Origin: Chryseobacterium sp. OV279
GTDB lineage: Bacteria > Bacteroidota > Bacteroidia > Flavobacteriales > Weeksellaceae
Direction: 5' to 3'
Length of the DNA stretch: 64,000 bases
Assembly (NCBI RefSeq): GCF_900128945.1
Contig: NZ_FQUD01000004.1
Span: 682,001 to 746,000 of the forward strand
Within the stretch, counting starts at the first letter, position 1, and each line of letters starts with the position of its first letter. The translations under genes were made by a program, and so were the position numbers. Under the pieces are notes generated by a model, which saw only the letters and a program-made list of their open reading frames with translations, was not told the origin of the DNA and did no database searches. Below are positions 43,856-52,424 of this stretch, in pieces.

Positions 43856-44254
43856 ATGGGATCAAGAAAAAGAGAAAGTGCATTAGCACGTAAGTTAACA
43901 AATCAAGATGTAGTAAAAGCATTACATAACGATTGCCCTTCTTCTCCAAGAAAGATGAGATTAGTAGCTGATATCATCAGAGGCGTAGAAGTAGACAAAG
44001 CTTTATACATCCTAAAATATTCAAAGAAAGACGCTTCTAATAAATTAGAAAAAGTCTTACTTTCAGCAATGGCCAACTGGCAAGCTAAAAACGAAGGTGC
44101 TGATATCGAAGAAGCTAATCTTATCGTTAAAGAAATTTTTGTAGACAGTGCAAGACAATTGAAGAGACTAAGACCAGCTCCACAAGGTAGAGGGTATAGA
44201 ATCAGAAAAAGATCAAACCACATTACATTAATCTTAGGTAATAAAGAAAATTAA
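43856..44254 (+). CDS. rplV: 50S ribosomal protein L22
   Basis: A 132-residue tunnel protein. The globular fold (SPRKMRLVADIIRG) and the beta-hairpin with RPAPQGRGYRIRKRSNHITL are present. Confidence 0.97.
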   Translation: MGSRKRESALARKLTNQDVVKALHNDCPSSPRKMRLVADIIRGVEVDKALYILKYSKKDASNKLEKVLLSAMANWQAKNEGADIEEANLIVKEIFVDSARQLKRLRPAPQGRGYRIRKRSNHITLILGNKEN

Positions 44255-44261
44255 TCAAGGT

Positions 44262-45014
44262 ATGGGACAGAAGACAAATCCAATTGGTAACAGATTAGGT
44301 ATCATCAGAGGATGGGATTCAAACTGGTTTGGTGGTAAAGATTATGGAGACAGAATCGCTGAAGACTACAAAATCAGAAGATACCTTGAAGCTAGATTAT
44401 CTAAAGGTGGTATTTCAAAAATTTATATTGAAAGAACTTTAAAATTAGTTACAGTAACTATTACTACTGCTAGACCGGGACTTATCATCGGTAAAGGAGG
44501 TCAGGAAGTTGATAAATTGAAAGAAGAATTGAAGAAACTTACAGGTAAGGATATTCAAATCAACATTTTCGAAATCAAAAGACCTGAACTTGACGCAGTA
44601 CTAGTAGCAGACAGCATCTCTAAGCAGATTGAAAACAGAATTTCTTACAGAAGAGCTGTTAAAATGGCGATGGCAAGTACAATGAGAATGGGTGCTGAAG
44701 GTATCAAAGTTCAAATCTCTGGTAGATTGAACGGTGCTGAAATGGCAAGAAGCGAATCTTTCAAAGACGGAAGAATTCCTTTGTCTACTTTCAGAGCTGA
44801 TATCGATTATCACTGGGCTGAAGCTCACACTACTTACGGTAGACTAGGAGTGAAAGTTTGGATCATGAAAGGAGAGGTTTACGGTAAAAGAGACCTTTCT
44901 CCACTAGTGGGACAACAGAAGAAAGGAGGTCCTTCAGGAGGCGGAAACAGAGGTGGAGACCGAGATAACAGAAGACCTAGAAAGAATAATAACAATAATA
45001 ACAATAATAATTAA
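44262..45014 (+). CDS. rpsC: 30S ribosomal protein S3 with polyasparagine tail
   Basis: A 250-residue mRNA-entry protein with the KH domain (GLIIGKGGQEVDKLKEEL near residue 72) and the conserved GRLNGAEMARSE. The last 35 residues are a Gly/Arg/Asp-rich tail ending in nine Asn codons (44985-45011, a run of AAT/AAC), which is longer than in E. coli. This trinucleotide run could vary in length by slippage. Confidence 0.97.
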   Translation: MGQKTNPIGNRLGIIRGWDSNWFGGKDYGDRIAEDYKIRRYLEARLSKGGISKIYIERTLKLVTVTITTARPGLIIGKGGQEVDKLKEELKKLTGKDIQINIFEIKRPELDAVLVADSISKQIENRISYRRAVKMAMASTMRMGAEGIKVQISGRLNGAEMARSESFKDGRIPLSTFRADIDYHWAEAHTTYGRLGVKVWIMKGEVYGKRDLSPLVGQQKKGGPSGGGNRGGDRDNRRPRKNNNNNNNNN

Positions 45015-45070
45015 AAATTTTAGGTTAGAAATTTTGAATTTTAAATTACCGTTACTTTTTTAAAATATAA

Positions 45071-45105
45071 AAAATCTAAAATCTAAAATCTAAAATCTAA
45101 AATTT
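45071..45105. repeat. heptanucleotide array between rpsC and rplP
   Basis: Four perfect AAAATCT units and one AAAATTT unit lie in the 98-base gap, ending 7 bases before the rplP start codon. Unusual inside a ribosomal operon, where the other gaps are mostly 2-25 bases. Confidence 0.75.
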
Positions 45106-45112
45106 AGAAATT

Positions 45113-45538
45113 ATGTTACAACCAAAAAGAACCAAATTCCGTAGAGTTCACAAGATGAAGATGAAGGGGATTGCTCAAAGAGGTAATCAACTGGCTTACG
45201 GAACATTTGGAATCAAAGCTATAGAAGGTGCTTGGATCACTGCAAGACAAATCGAAGCTGCTCGTATCGCTGCGACTAGATATATGAAGAGAGAGGGTCA
45301 GCTATGGATCAAAATCTTCCCGGATAAGCCTATTACTAAGAAACCAGCCGAAGTAAGGATGGGTAAAGGTAAAGGTGCTGTGGAATATTGGGTAGCTGTA
45401 GTAAAACCAGGTAAAATCATGTTCGAGATCGGAGGAGTATCTTACGACATCGCTAAGGAAGCTTTAAGACTTGCTGCACAGAAATTACCGGTAATTACTA
45501 AATTCGTAGTTGCTAACGATTTTGTTAAACCTCTATAA
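45113..45538 (+). CDS. rplP: 50S ribosomal protein L16
   Basis: A 141-residue protein at the A-site side of the 50S subunit. LQPKRTKFRRVHK and RMGKGKGAVEYWVAVVKPG with IAKEALRLAAQKLP are typical. Eleven bases before rpmC. Confidence 0.97.
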   Translation: MLQPKRTKFRRVHKMKMKGIAQRGNQLAYGTFGIKAIEGAWITARQIEAARIAATRYMKREGQLWIKIFPDKPITKKPAEVRMGKGKGAVEYWVAVVKPGKIMFEIGGVSYDIAKEALRLAAQKLPVITKFVVANDFVKPL

Positions 45539-45549
45539 TCTTTGATACA

Positions 45550-45738
45550 ATGAAACAAGCTGATATTAAAAATTTAAGCGCGGGTGATATTCAAGCAAAA
45601 CTTGCTGAATTGAAAACTCAATATTCAAAACTGAAATTGGCTCACAAGATCAGTCCAATTGAAAACCCGATTCAAATCAGAGATTTGAGAAGATCGATCG
45701 CTAGACTAAACACTGAGTTAACCACTAAACAACAATAA
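45550..45738 (+). CDS. rpmC: 50S ribosomal protein L29
   Basis: A 62-residue two-helix protein at the tunnel exit; ENPIQIRDLRRSIARLNTEL is the conserved C-terminal helix. Confidence 0.95.
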   Translation: MKQADIKNLSAGDIQAKLAELKTQYSKLKLAHKISPIENPIQIRDLRRSIARLNTELTTKQQ

Positions 45739-45752
45739 GATTTTCATACATT

Positions 45753-46007
45753 ATGGAAAGAAACTTAAGAAAAGAAAGAATCGGAATAGTTTCCAGCAAT
45801 AAAATGGAAAAGACCATTGTTGTAAGTGAGACTACTAGAGTGAAACACCCGATGTACGGTAAATTCGTTTTGAAAACGAAAAAATATACTGCACATGACG
45901 AGAACAACGAATGCACAGAAGGTGATACAGTTCTTATCCAAGAAACTAGACCTTTGAGCAAGAGCAAGAGATGGAGATTAGTAAGAATCATTGAAAAAGC
46001 TAAGTAA
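45753..46007 (+). CDS. rpsQ: 30S ribosomal protein S17
   Basis: An 84-residue OB-fold protein of the 30S body. SSNKMEKTIVV, KHPMYGKFV and ETRPLSKSKRWRLV are conserved. It ends two bases before rplN. Confidence 0.97.
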   Translation: MERNLRKERIGIVSSNKMEKTIVVSETTRVKHPMYGKFVLKTKKYTAHDENNECTEGDTVLIQETRPLSKSKRWRLVRIIEKAK

Positions 46008-46009
46008 TA

Positions 46010-46378
46010 ATGTTACAAACAGAATCAAGATTAAAAGTTGCTGATAACACAGGTGCAAAAGAAGTACTAGTTATCAGAGTTCTGGGAGGAACCAGAAGAA
46101 GATATGCTTCAGTTGGTGATAAAATCGTTGTTACTATCAAGGATTCTACGCCATCAGGAAATGCTAAAAAAGGTCAGGTATCTAAAGCTGTAGTCGTAAG
46201 AACTAAAAAAGCAGTTAGAAGAAAAGATGGTTCATACATCAAATTCGAAGACAATGCTTGTGTATTACTAAACGCAGCGGGAGAAATGAGAGGAACGCGT
46301 GTTTTCGGACCAGTTGCTCGTGAGTTGAGAGACAAAGAATATATGAAAATCATTTCATTAGCTCCTGAAGTACTTTAA
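46010..46378 (+). CDS. rplN: 50S ribosomal protein L14
   Basis: A 122-residue intersubunit-bridge protein. MLQTESRLKVADNTGAKE and the FGPVARELRDKEYMKIISLAPEV end are typical. Confidence 0.98.
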   Translation: MLQTESRLKVADNTGAKEVLVIRVLGGTRRRYASVGDKIVVTIKDSTPSGNAKKGQVSKAVVVRTKKAVRRKDGSYIKFEDNACVLLNAAGEMRGTRVFGPVARELRDKEYMKIISLAPEVL

Positions 46379-46400
46379 TTTTTAAAATTTTTAAAAGAAA

Positions 46401-46727
46401 ATGTCAAAGTTAAAAATAAAAAGAGGAGATAACGTCATCATTACTACTGGTAAGAAAGATATCAAAGGTAAGACAGGTGAAGTTATTGAAGTGATCAAAA
46501 AAGAAGGAAAAGATCCTAGAGTTATCGTTGCAGGTCTTAACATCGTTAAGAAACACGTTAAGCCTTCAGCTTCTAACCCTCAAGGTGGAATCACTGAAAA
46601 AGAAGCTTCTATTCATATCTCAAACATCGCTCTAGTTGGTAAAGACGGAAAAGCGGTAAGAGTTGGTTATAAAATCGACGGAGATAAGAAAGTGAGAATC
46701 GATAAAAAAACGGGTGAAACTTTATAA
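46401..46727 (+). CDS. rplX: 50S ribosomal protein L24
   Basis: A 108-residue assembly initiator with the KOW motif (IKRGDNVIITTGKKDIKGKTGEV) and NIVKKHVKPS. Normal length. Confidence 0.97.
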   Translation: MSKLKIKRGDNVIITTGKKDIKGKTGEVIEVIKKEGKDPRVIVAGLNIVKKHVKPSASNPQGGITEKEASIHISNIALVGKDGKAVRVGYKIDGDKKVRIDKKTGETL

Positions 46728-46740
46728 TTTGAATTAACAC

Positions 46741-47292
46741 ATGGAATTTATAGCAAGACCCAAAAATATATACAGAGAGAAAATTGTTCCTGCAATGATG
46801 GAAGAATTTGGGTACAAATCTGTAATGCAGGTACCTAAATTGGAAAAAATCATCCTATCTCAAGGATTAGGTGATGCCACTGCAGACAAAAAAATCATTG
46901 ATTACGCTGTAGAAGAATTAACAATGATTACTGGCCAGAAAGCAGTTGGTACTATCTCTAAGAAAGACGAAGCGGCTTTCAAATTGAGAAAAGGTATGCC
47001 TGTAGGTGCTAAAGTAACATTGAGAGCTCATAAAATGTATGAATTCTTAGACAGACTTACTGCTTCTGCTTTACCACGTATCAGAGATTTCTCTGGTATC
47101 AAAGCAGACGGGTTCGATGGTAGAGGTAACTACAACTTAGGTATTACTGAGCAGATTATCTTTCCTGAGATCGTAATTGACAAAGTGAAAAAAATCCAAG
47201 GGATGGACATCACTTTCGTAACAAGTGCGAAAACAGATAAAGAAGCGAAAGCATTATTAACTCACTTCGGTTTACCATTTAAAAAGAACTAA
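46741..47292 (+). CDS. rplE: 50S ribosomal protein L5
   Basis: A 183-residue 5S rRNA-binding protein. VMQVPKLEKIILSQGLG, the LRKGMPVGAKVTLR loop and the RDFSGIKADGFDGRGNYNLG segment are conserved. Confidence 0.98.
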   Translation: MEFIARPKNIYREKIVPAMMEEFGYKSVMQVPKLEKIILSQGLGDATADKKIIDYAVEELTMITGQKAVGTISKKDEAAFKLRKGMPVGAKVTLRAHKMYEFLDRLTASALPRIRDFSGIKADGFDGRGNYNLGITEQIIFPEIVIDKVKKIQGMDITFVTSAKTDKEAKALLTHFGLPFKKN

Positions 47293-47295
47293 GAA

Positions 47296-47565
47296 ATGGC
47301 TAAAGAATCAATGAAAGCGCGTGAGCGCAAAAGAGAAGCACTAGTTGCTAAATACGCTGACAAAAGAAAAGCTTTAAAAGAAGCTGGTGACTATGAAGGT
47401 CTTCAGAAATTACCTAAAAATGCTTCTCCTGTAAGATTACACAACAGATGTAAACTAACAGGTAGACCAAGAGGGTACATGAGAACTTTCGGTCTTTCTA
47501 GAGTAACGTTCCGTGAAATGGCCAACAACGGTCTTATCCCGGGAGTGAAAAAAGCTAGTTGGTAA
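47296..47565 (+). CDS. rpsN: 30S ribosomal protein S14, long zinc-free form
   Basis: An 89-residue protein of the long E. coli-like type: the C-terminal LHNRCKLTGRPRGYMRTFGLSR has one Cys and no CxxC zinc motifs. It is followed by a 144-base gap with a hairpin, unusually long for this operon. Confidence 0.97.
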   Translation: MAKESMKARERKREALVAKYADKRKALKEAGDYEGLQKLPKNASPVRLHNRCKLTGRPRGYMRTFGLSRVTFREMANNGLIPGVKKASW

Positions 47566-47614
47566 TAATTACTAATTAATCGGGACAATTAAGTTGTCTG
47601 GATACTAAAGAATA

Positions 47615-47653
47615 AAAATATCAGACCCAAGTTTTTCTGAAGTCTGATATTTT
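47615..47653 (+). other. 12-base perfect hairpin between rpsN and rpsH
   Basis: 47615-47626 pairs exactly with 47642-47653 around a 15-base loop. A short T run lies within the right arm but no long U tract follows, so it is either a weak terminator, an RNA-processing site or a regulatory site for S8, which binds spc mRNA in E. coli. Confidence 0.55.
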
Positions 47654-47709
47654 AATCTTCAAGTCCCTTCAATACTGATTGTCTTTAACCAATAATTTAA
47701 AATAGAAAA

Positions 47710-48108
47710 ATGGTAACAGATCCAATTTCAGATTTCCTAACAAGAGTAAGGAACGCACAAAGCGCAGGCCACAAAGTGGTGGAAATTCCTGCATCGAAAA
47801 TCAAAAAGGAGATTACTAAGATCTTATTTGATCAGGGTTATATCTTAAACTTTAAGTTTGAAGAAAGCGCTGTTCAAGGTACGATCAAAATCGCTTTAAA
47901 GTATGACAAGCAAACTAACAAGCCGGCTATTAAATCTATCCAGAGAGCTTCTAGACCAGGTTTAAGACAGTACAAAGGTTCTACAGAACTTCCAAGAGTA
48001 CTGAACGGTTTGGGAATAGCTGTTATCTCTACTTCTAAAGGAGTAATGACTGACAAGAAGGCTAGAGAAGAAAAAGTAGGCGGTGAAGTAATCTGCTATG
48101 TTTATTAA
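47710..48108 (+). CDS. rpsH: 30S ribosomal protein S8
   Basis: A 132-residue 16S rRNA-binding protein. DPISDFLTRVRNAQ starts it, and the STSKGVMTDKKAREEKVGGEVICYVY end is typical. In E. coli S8 regulates the spc operon. Confidence 0.97.
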   Translation: MVTDPISDFLTRVRNAQSAGHKVVEIPASKIKKEITKILFDQGYILNFKFEESAVQGTIKIALKYDKQTNKPAIKSIQRASRPGLRQYKGSTELPRVLNGLGIAVISTSKGVMTDKKAREEKVGGEVICYVY

Positions 48109-48125
48109 TTTTTAATCAGAGGAAA

Positions 48126-48671
48126 ATGTCAAGAATTGGTAAAGCAATTATAACAATTCCAGCTGGAATTACTGTCACTGAAAATAACAGTGTTGTAACA
48201 GTAAAAGGTCCTAAAGGAGAACTTTCTCAGGAGCTTACAGCAGGAATTACTTTAGAACAAAAAGATGGCGAGCTTAATGTAAACAGACCATCTGATTCTA
48301 AGCAACACAAAGCGCTTCACGGTTTATACAGAGCGTTGATCGCCAACATGATTGTTGGTGTTGAAAAAGGTTTCGAAAAGAAACTAGAACTAGTAGGAGT
48401 AGGATACAGAGCTTCACACACAGGTCAAAAACTTGAGTTAGCTTTAGGATTCTCTCACGGTATCGTATTAGAACTTCCAAACGAAGTAAAAGTAGATACA
48501 TTGACTGAAAAAGGTAAAAACCCAATTATTACTTTAGCGTCTCATGACAACCAACTTCTAGGAATGGTAGCTGCAAAGATTCGTTCTTTCAGAAAACCTG
48601 AACCTTACAAAGGAAAAGGTGTAAGATTCCTTGGAGAAATTGTTAGACGTAAAGCTGGTAAATCTGCTTAA
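48126..48671 (+). CDS. rplF: 50S ribosomal protein L6
   Basis: A 181-residue protein near the factor-binding site. SRIGKAIITIPAGI at the start, GVGYRA in the middle and KPEPYKGKGVRFLGEIVRRKAGK at the end are conserved. Confidence 0.98.
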   Translation: MSRIGKAIITIPAGITVTENNSVVTVKGPKGELSQELTAGITLEQKDGELNVNRPSDSKQHKALHGLYRALIANMIVGVEKGFEKKLELVGVGYRASHTGQKLELALGFSHGIVLELPNEVKVDTLTEKGKNPIITLASHDNQLLGMVAAKIRSFRKPEPYKGKGVRFLGEIVRRKAGKSA

Positions 48672-48686
48672 TAAATTATAAGTATT

Positions 48687-49040
48687 ATGGCATTAAGTAA
48701 ATTAGAAAAAAGAATAAGAATCAAAAGAAGAGTAAGAGGAAAAATCTCTGGATCTTCTGAATTGCCAAGATTATCTGTATATAAAAGTAATAAGGAAATT
48801 TACGCTCAGTTAATCGATGATAAAAATGGTACAACATTAGCTTCCGCTTCTTCTAGAGAGAAGGGTGTAGATGCTAACGGTACTAAGACTGAAGTTTCTG
48901 CTGCTGTTGGTAAAGCTATCGCTGCTAAAGCTATCGCTGCAGGAATTGAAAGTATTGTATTTGACAGAAACGGTTTCGTTTACCATGGAAGAGTGAAAGC
49001 TCTTGCTGATGGAGCGAGAGAAGGAGGACTTAAATTCTAA
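48687..49040 (+). CDS. rplR: 50S ribosomal protein L18
   Basis: A 117-residue 5S rRNA-binding protein. RLSVYKSNKEIYAQLIDD and FDRNGFVYHGRVKALADGAREGGL are conserved. Confidence 0.97.
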   Translation: MALSKLEKRIRIKRRVRGKISGSSELPRLSVYKSNKEIYAQLIDDKNGTTLASASSREKGVDANGTKTEVSAAVGKAIAAKAIAAGIESIVFDRNGFVYHGRVKALADGAREGGLKF

Positions 49041-49059
49041 TCATAAAAATTTCGGAAAT

Positions 49060-49581
49060 ATGTTAGGACTAGATAATATAGAAAGAGTAAAACCGGGAGG
49101 ATTAGAATTAAAAGATCGTCTCGTAGCTGTTAACAGAGTAACAAAAGTAACCAAAGGAGGTAGAGCTTTCGGATTTTCTGCTATTGTTGTAGTAGGGAAC
49201 GAAGACGGAGTAATCGGTCACGGTCTTGGAAAATCTAAAGAAGTAGCTTCTGCAATTGCTAAAGCTGTTGAAGATGCTAAGAAAAACCTAGTGAAAGTTC
49301 CTGTAATGAACCACACTATTCCTCACCAGACTACTGCTAGATATGGAGGTGCAGATATCTTCTTAAGACCTGCTTCTCACGGTACAGGACTTATCGCCGG
49401 TGGTGCGGTAAGAGCGGTACTTGAGTCTGCTGGTATTCACGATATCCTTTCAAAATCTAAAGGATCTTCTAACCCTCACAACGTAGTGAAAGCTACTTTC
49501 AAGGCGTTATTAGATATCAGAAGACCTGAAGAGATCGCTAGAATGAGAGGAGTTTCTCTAAGTAAAGTGTTTAACGGTTAA
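49060..49581 (+). CDS. rpsE: 30S ribosomal protein S5
   Basis: A 173-residue protein at the mRNA entry site. I chose the ATG at 49060 (MLGLDNIERVKPGG); a start 19 codons upstream would overlap rplR and encode non-conserved sequence. The VNRVTKVTKGGRAFGFSAIVVVG loop, where spectinomycin resistance maps in other bacteria, and GTGLIAGGAVRAVLE are intact. Confidence 0.97.
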   Translation: MLGLDNIERVKPGGLELKDRLVAVNRVTKVTKGGRAFGFSAIVVVGNEDGVIGHGLGKSKEVASAIAKAVEDAKKNLVKVPVMNHTIPHQTTARYGGADIFLRPASHGTGLIAGGAVRAVLESAGIHDILSKSKGSSNPHNVVKATFKALLDIRRPEEIARMRGVSLSKVFNG

Positions 49582-49591
49582 TATTAGAACA

Positions 49592-49768
49592 ATGGCAACA
49601 ATCAAAGTAAAGCAAGTAAGAAGCGCTATTGGAAGAACAAAAACCCAAAAGAGAACGCTTGAAGCATTAGGATTTAAGAAACTTCACCAAGTTGTAGAAC
49701 ACGAAGCTACGCCTTCTATTTTAGGAATGATAGCTGCAGTTAGTCATTTACTTGAAGTTCAAAAATAA
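49592..49768 (+). CDS. rpmD: 50S ribosomal protein L30
   Basis: A 58-residue protein read directly from the sequence, in the 206-base gap between rpsE and rplO. MATIKVKQVRSAIGRTKTQK starts it and LGFKKLHQVVEHE is typical; it ends SHLLEVQK. Ten bases after rpsE and 19 before rplO. Confidence 0.95.
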   Translation: MATIKVKQVRSAIGRTKTQKRTLEALGFKKLHQVVEHEATPSILGMIAAVSHLLEVQK

Positions 49769-49787
49769 TTTTAAAACAAAAATTAAA

Positions 49788-50237
49788 ATGAATTTAAACA
49801 ACATAAGACCTGCTGCAGGTGCTACTCACAACTCTAAAAGAATTGGTAGAGGGCAGGGTACAGGAAAAGGAGGTACTGCTACGAAAGGACATAAAGGTCA
49901 GAAAGCTAGAGCTGGTTATTCTCAGAAAATCGGTTTCGAAGGTGGACAGATGCCTTTACAAAGGAGATTACCTAAATTCGGATTCAAAAACGTAAACAGA
50001 AAAGAGTTTAGAGGAGTAAACCTAGACACTATTCAAACTTTAATCGAGAACAAATCCATCACTGGAGAGATCACGAAAGAAGTTTTAGTAGAGAACGGGA
50101 TCGTTTCTAAAAACGAATTAGTGAAAATTATGGGTAGAGGAGAATTGAAATCTGCGGTTTCAATCTCTGCTGACAAGTTCACTAAATCTGCTGAAGAGCT
50201 TATTGCTAAAGCAGGTGGAAAAGCAATTACCTTATAA
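49788..50237 (+). CDS. rplO: 50S ribosomal protein L15
   Basis: A 149-residue protein. The start is taken at 49788 (MNLNNIRPAAGATHNSKRIGRG), since upstream in-frame codons overlap rpmD. GTGKGGTATKGHKGQKARAGY and FEGGQMPLQRRLPKFGF are conserved. Confidence 0.97.
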   Translation: MNLNNIRPAAGATHNSKRIGRGQGTGKGGTATKGHKGQKARAGYSQKIGFEGGQMPLQRRLPKFGFKNVNRKEFRGVNLDTIQTLIENKSITGEITKEVLVENGIVSKNELVKIMGRGELKSAVSISADKFTKSAEELIAKAGGKAITL

Positions 50238-50246
50238 TACTTACTA

Positions 50247-51626
50247 ATGAAAGAATTTATACAAACCCTTAAGAATATTTGGAGCCTAAAGGAATTAAGA
50301 GATAAAATTCTCTTTACGTTAGGTATTATCCTTGTGTATAGATTCGCATCTTATATCTCACTTCCTGCAATTAACCTTGCAGAGGTGGGAGATCTCTTAG
50401 AGCATTATAAAAATCAAGGCGGTAACAAGCAAGGAGCAGGTCTCCTTGGCTTGCTTTCGTCGTTTACGGGGGGAGCTTTCAGCCACGCTTCCGTAATGGC
50501 GTTGGGAATCATGCCTTATATTTCTGCTTCTATTATTGTTCAGTTGATGGGAATGGCTATTCCTTATCTTCAGAAACTTCAGAAGGATGGAGAGTCAGGT
50601 AGAAATACATTGAATCAAATTACTAGATGGTTAACGATTGGTGTTTGTCTTGTACAGGCTCCTTCTTATTTAACTTCTATTACTCAATTATTCTTACCAT
50701 ATGCTCAGTTCTCTTCTGCATACTATGTAGAGCCAAATTCTATCATGTTCTGGTTACCAAGTATTGTTATCTTGGTTGCTGGTTCAGTATTCGCAATGTG
50801 GTTAGGTGAGAAAATCACCGACAAAGGTATCGGAAACGGTATTTCCATCCTTATTATGGTGGGAATCCTTTCAAGATTACCTGAAGCATTCGTTCAGGAA
50901 ATGGCCGTGCAGAACGGAAAAGGAGGAATGGGATCTATTATGATCCTTATTGAAGTAATATTCTGGATGCTGGTAGTTCTTTTAGCAGTGGTATTATCTG
51001 TCGCTGTTAGGAAAATTCCAATTCAGTATGTAAGCAGAGCTCAAGCAAGAGGAGGTGTAAACAGAAATCTTATGCAGGGAGCAAGACAGTGGATCCCATT
51101 GAAAGTGAATGCTGCTGGTGTAATGCCGATTATCTTTGCTCAGGCATTGATGTTCGTACCAGGATTATTGACGAAATTCGATGAGTCCAATACTTTTCTT
51201 GCAGGTTTCAAGAATGTTTTTAGCTGGCAGTACAACGTATTGTTCGCGCTATTAATTATTATATTCTCATTTTTCTATACTGCAATTACAATTCCGGTGA
51301 ACCAAATGGCTGATGATTTGAAGAGAAATGGAGGTTTAGTACCGAAAGTAAGACCCGGTAAAGAGACAGCTGACTATTTAGATGATATTTTATCAAAAAT
51401 TACCTTGCCAGGTGCAATATTTTTGTCTATCTTTGCAGTCCTTCCAGCAATAGTGCATGGAAGCTTTGTTCAGACAGATGCGTTCGCCCTATTTTTCGGG
51501 GGAACATCACTATTGATTATGGTTGGAGTTATTTTAGATACCGTTCAACAGATTAATACATATCTGCTGAACCATCATTATGATGGCTTAATGCAGTCTA
51601 AATTGTCAAGAACGACTGGATATTAA
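50247..51626 (+). CDS. secY: preprotein translocase subunit SecY
   Basis: A 459-residue inner-membrane channel of the Sec translocon with ten membrane segments. The plug and early loops (SLPAINL), GIMPYISASIIVQLM, GIGNGISILIMVGIL and the C-terminal cytoplasmic loop GLVPKVRPGKETADYLD are in place. It follows rplO by 9 bases and is followed by infA after 3, without adk or map between them, as usual in Flavobacteriia. Confidence 0.98.
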   Translation: MKEFIQTLKNIWSLKELRDKILFTLGIILVYRFASYISLPAINLAEVGDLLEHYKNQGGNKQGAGLLGLLSSFTGGAFSHASVMALGIMPYISASIIVQLMGMAIPYLQKLQKDGESGRNTLNQITRWLTIGVCLVQAPSYLTSITQLFLPYAQFSSAYYVEPNSIMFWLPSIVILVAGSVFAMWLGEKITDKGIGNGISILIMVGILSRLPEAFVQEMAVQNGKGGMGSIMILIEVIFWMLVVLLAVVLSVAVRKIPIQYVSRAQARGGVNRNLMQGARQWIPLKVNAAGVMPIIFAQALMFVPGLLTKFDESNTFLAGFKNVFSWQYNVLFALLIIIFSFFYTAITIPVNQMADDLKRNGGLVPKVRPGKETADYLDDILSKITLPGAIFLSIFAVLPAIVHGSFVQTDAFALFFGGTSLLIMVGVILDTVQQINTYLLNHHYDGLMQSKLSRTTGY

Positions 51627-51629
51627 TTT

Positions 51630-51845
51630 ATGGCAAAACAAAAACATATTGAACAAGACGGCGTTATCACGGAAGCACTTTCGAACGCCCAGTTCCGTGT
51701 AGAGCTGGAGAATGGGCATATACTTATCGCTCATATTTCCGGTAAAATGAGAATGCATTATATTAAACTTTTACCTGGAGACAAGGTAAAACTAGAAATG
51801 TCTCCCTACGATTTATCTAAAGGGAGGATCACATTTAGATATTAA
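51630..51845 (+). CDS. infA: translation initiation factor IF-1
   Basis: A 71-residue OB-fold factor that binds the ribosomal A site during initiation. GVITEALSNAQFRVELENGH, GKMRMHYIKLLPGDKV and SPYDLSKGRITFRY are typical. A strong hairpin follows. Confidence 0.97.
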   Translation: MAKQKHIEQDGVITEALSNAQFRVELENGHILIAHISGKMRMHYIKLLPGDKVKLEMSPYDLSKGRITFRY

Positions 51846-51853
51846 AAACAGCT

Positions 51854-51881
51854 GCCAAATGGAATGTATGTTCCATTTGGC
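51854..51881 (+). other. 11-base perfect hairpin between infA and rpmJ
   Basis: 51854-51864 pairs with 51871-51881 around a 6-base loop. No T run follows, so full termination is unlikely; it may be a processing, pausing or S4-type regulatory site at the start of the alpha segment. Confidence 0.6.
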
Positions 51882-51908
51882 TCTTGTTGAAAAATAAATA
51901 CTATCAAA

Positions 51909-52025
51909 ATGAAAGTTAGAGCATCAATTAAAAAAAGAAGCGCTGATTGCAAGATTGTACGCAGAAAAGGTGTACTATTCGTAATCAACAAGAAGAACCC
52001 AAAATTTAAACAAAGACAAGGCTAA
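51909..52025 (+). CDS. rpmJ: 50S ribosomal protein L36
   Basis: A 38-residue protein, read directly from the sequence in the gap between infA and rpsM. MKVRASIKKRSADCKIVRRK and the end NPKFKQRQG match the family. The zinc-ligand pattern is incomplete: only one Cys (Cys14) remains and the later Cys/His positions are not Cys, which suggests a zinc-free form. Confidence 0.95.
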   Translation: MKVRASIKKRSADCKIVRRKGVLFVINKKNPKFKQRQG

Positions 52026-52034
52026 CATTAAATT

Positions 52035-52412
52035 ATGGCGAGAATTGCAGGTATTGATTTACCAAAAAACAAAAGAGGTGTTATCGGTTTAACTTACATC
52101 TACGGAGTTGGAAGAAGTACTTCTTCTGAAATCCTTAAGGCTGCCGGTATCAGCGAAGACAAGAAAGTCAACGAATGGAATGACGATGAATTGGCTGCAA
52201 TCAGAACTTATATCTTAGAAAACGTAAAAGTAGAAGGAGAATTAAGATCTGAAGTGCAATTGAACATCAAGAGATTGATGGACATAGGATGCCAACGAGG
52301 AATACGTCACAGACTAGGACTACCTTTAAGAGGCCAGAGAACGAAAAACAACTCTAGAACCCGTAAAGGAAAGAGAAAAACAGTTGCTAACAAGAAAAAA
52401 GCAAGTAAATAA
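52035..52412 (+). CDS. rpsM: 30S ribosomal protein S13
   Basis: A 125-residue 30S head protein. RIAGIDLPKNKRGVIGLTYIYGVG starts it and RGIRHRLGLPLRGQRTKNNSRTRKG ends the conserved part. Confidence 0.97.
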   Translation: MARIAGIDLPKNKRGVIGLTYIYGVGRSTSSEILKAAGISEDKKVNEWNDDELAAIRTYILENVKVEGELRSEVQLNIKRLMDIGCQRGIRHRLGLPLRGQRTKNNSRTRKGKRKTVANKKKASK

Positions 52413-52424
52413 TCGTTAGGAATT

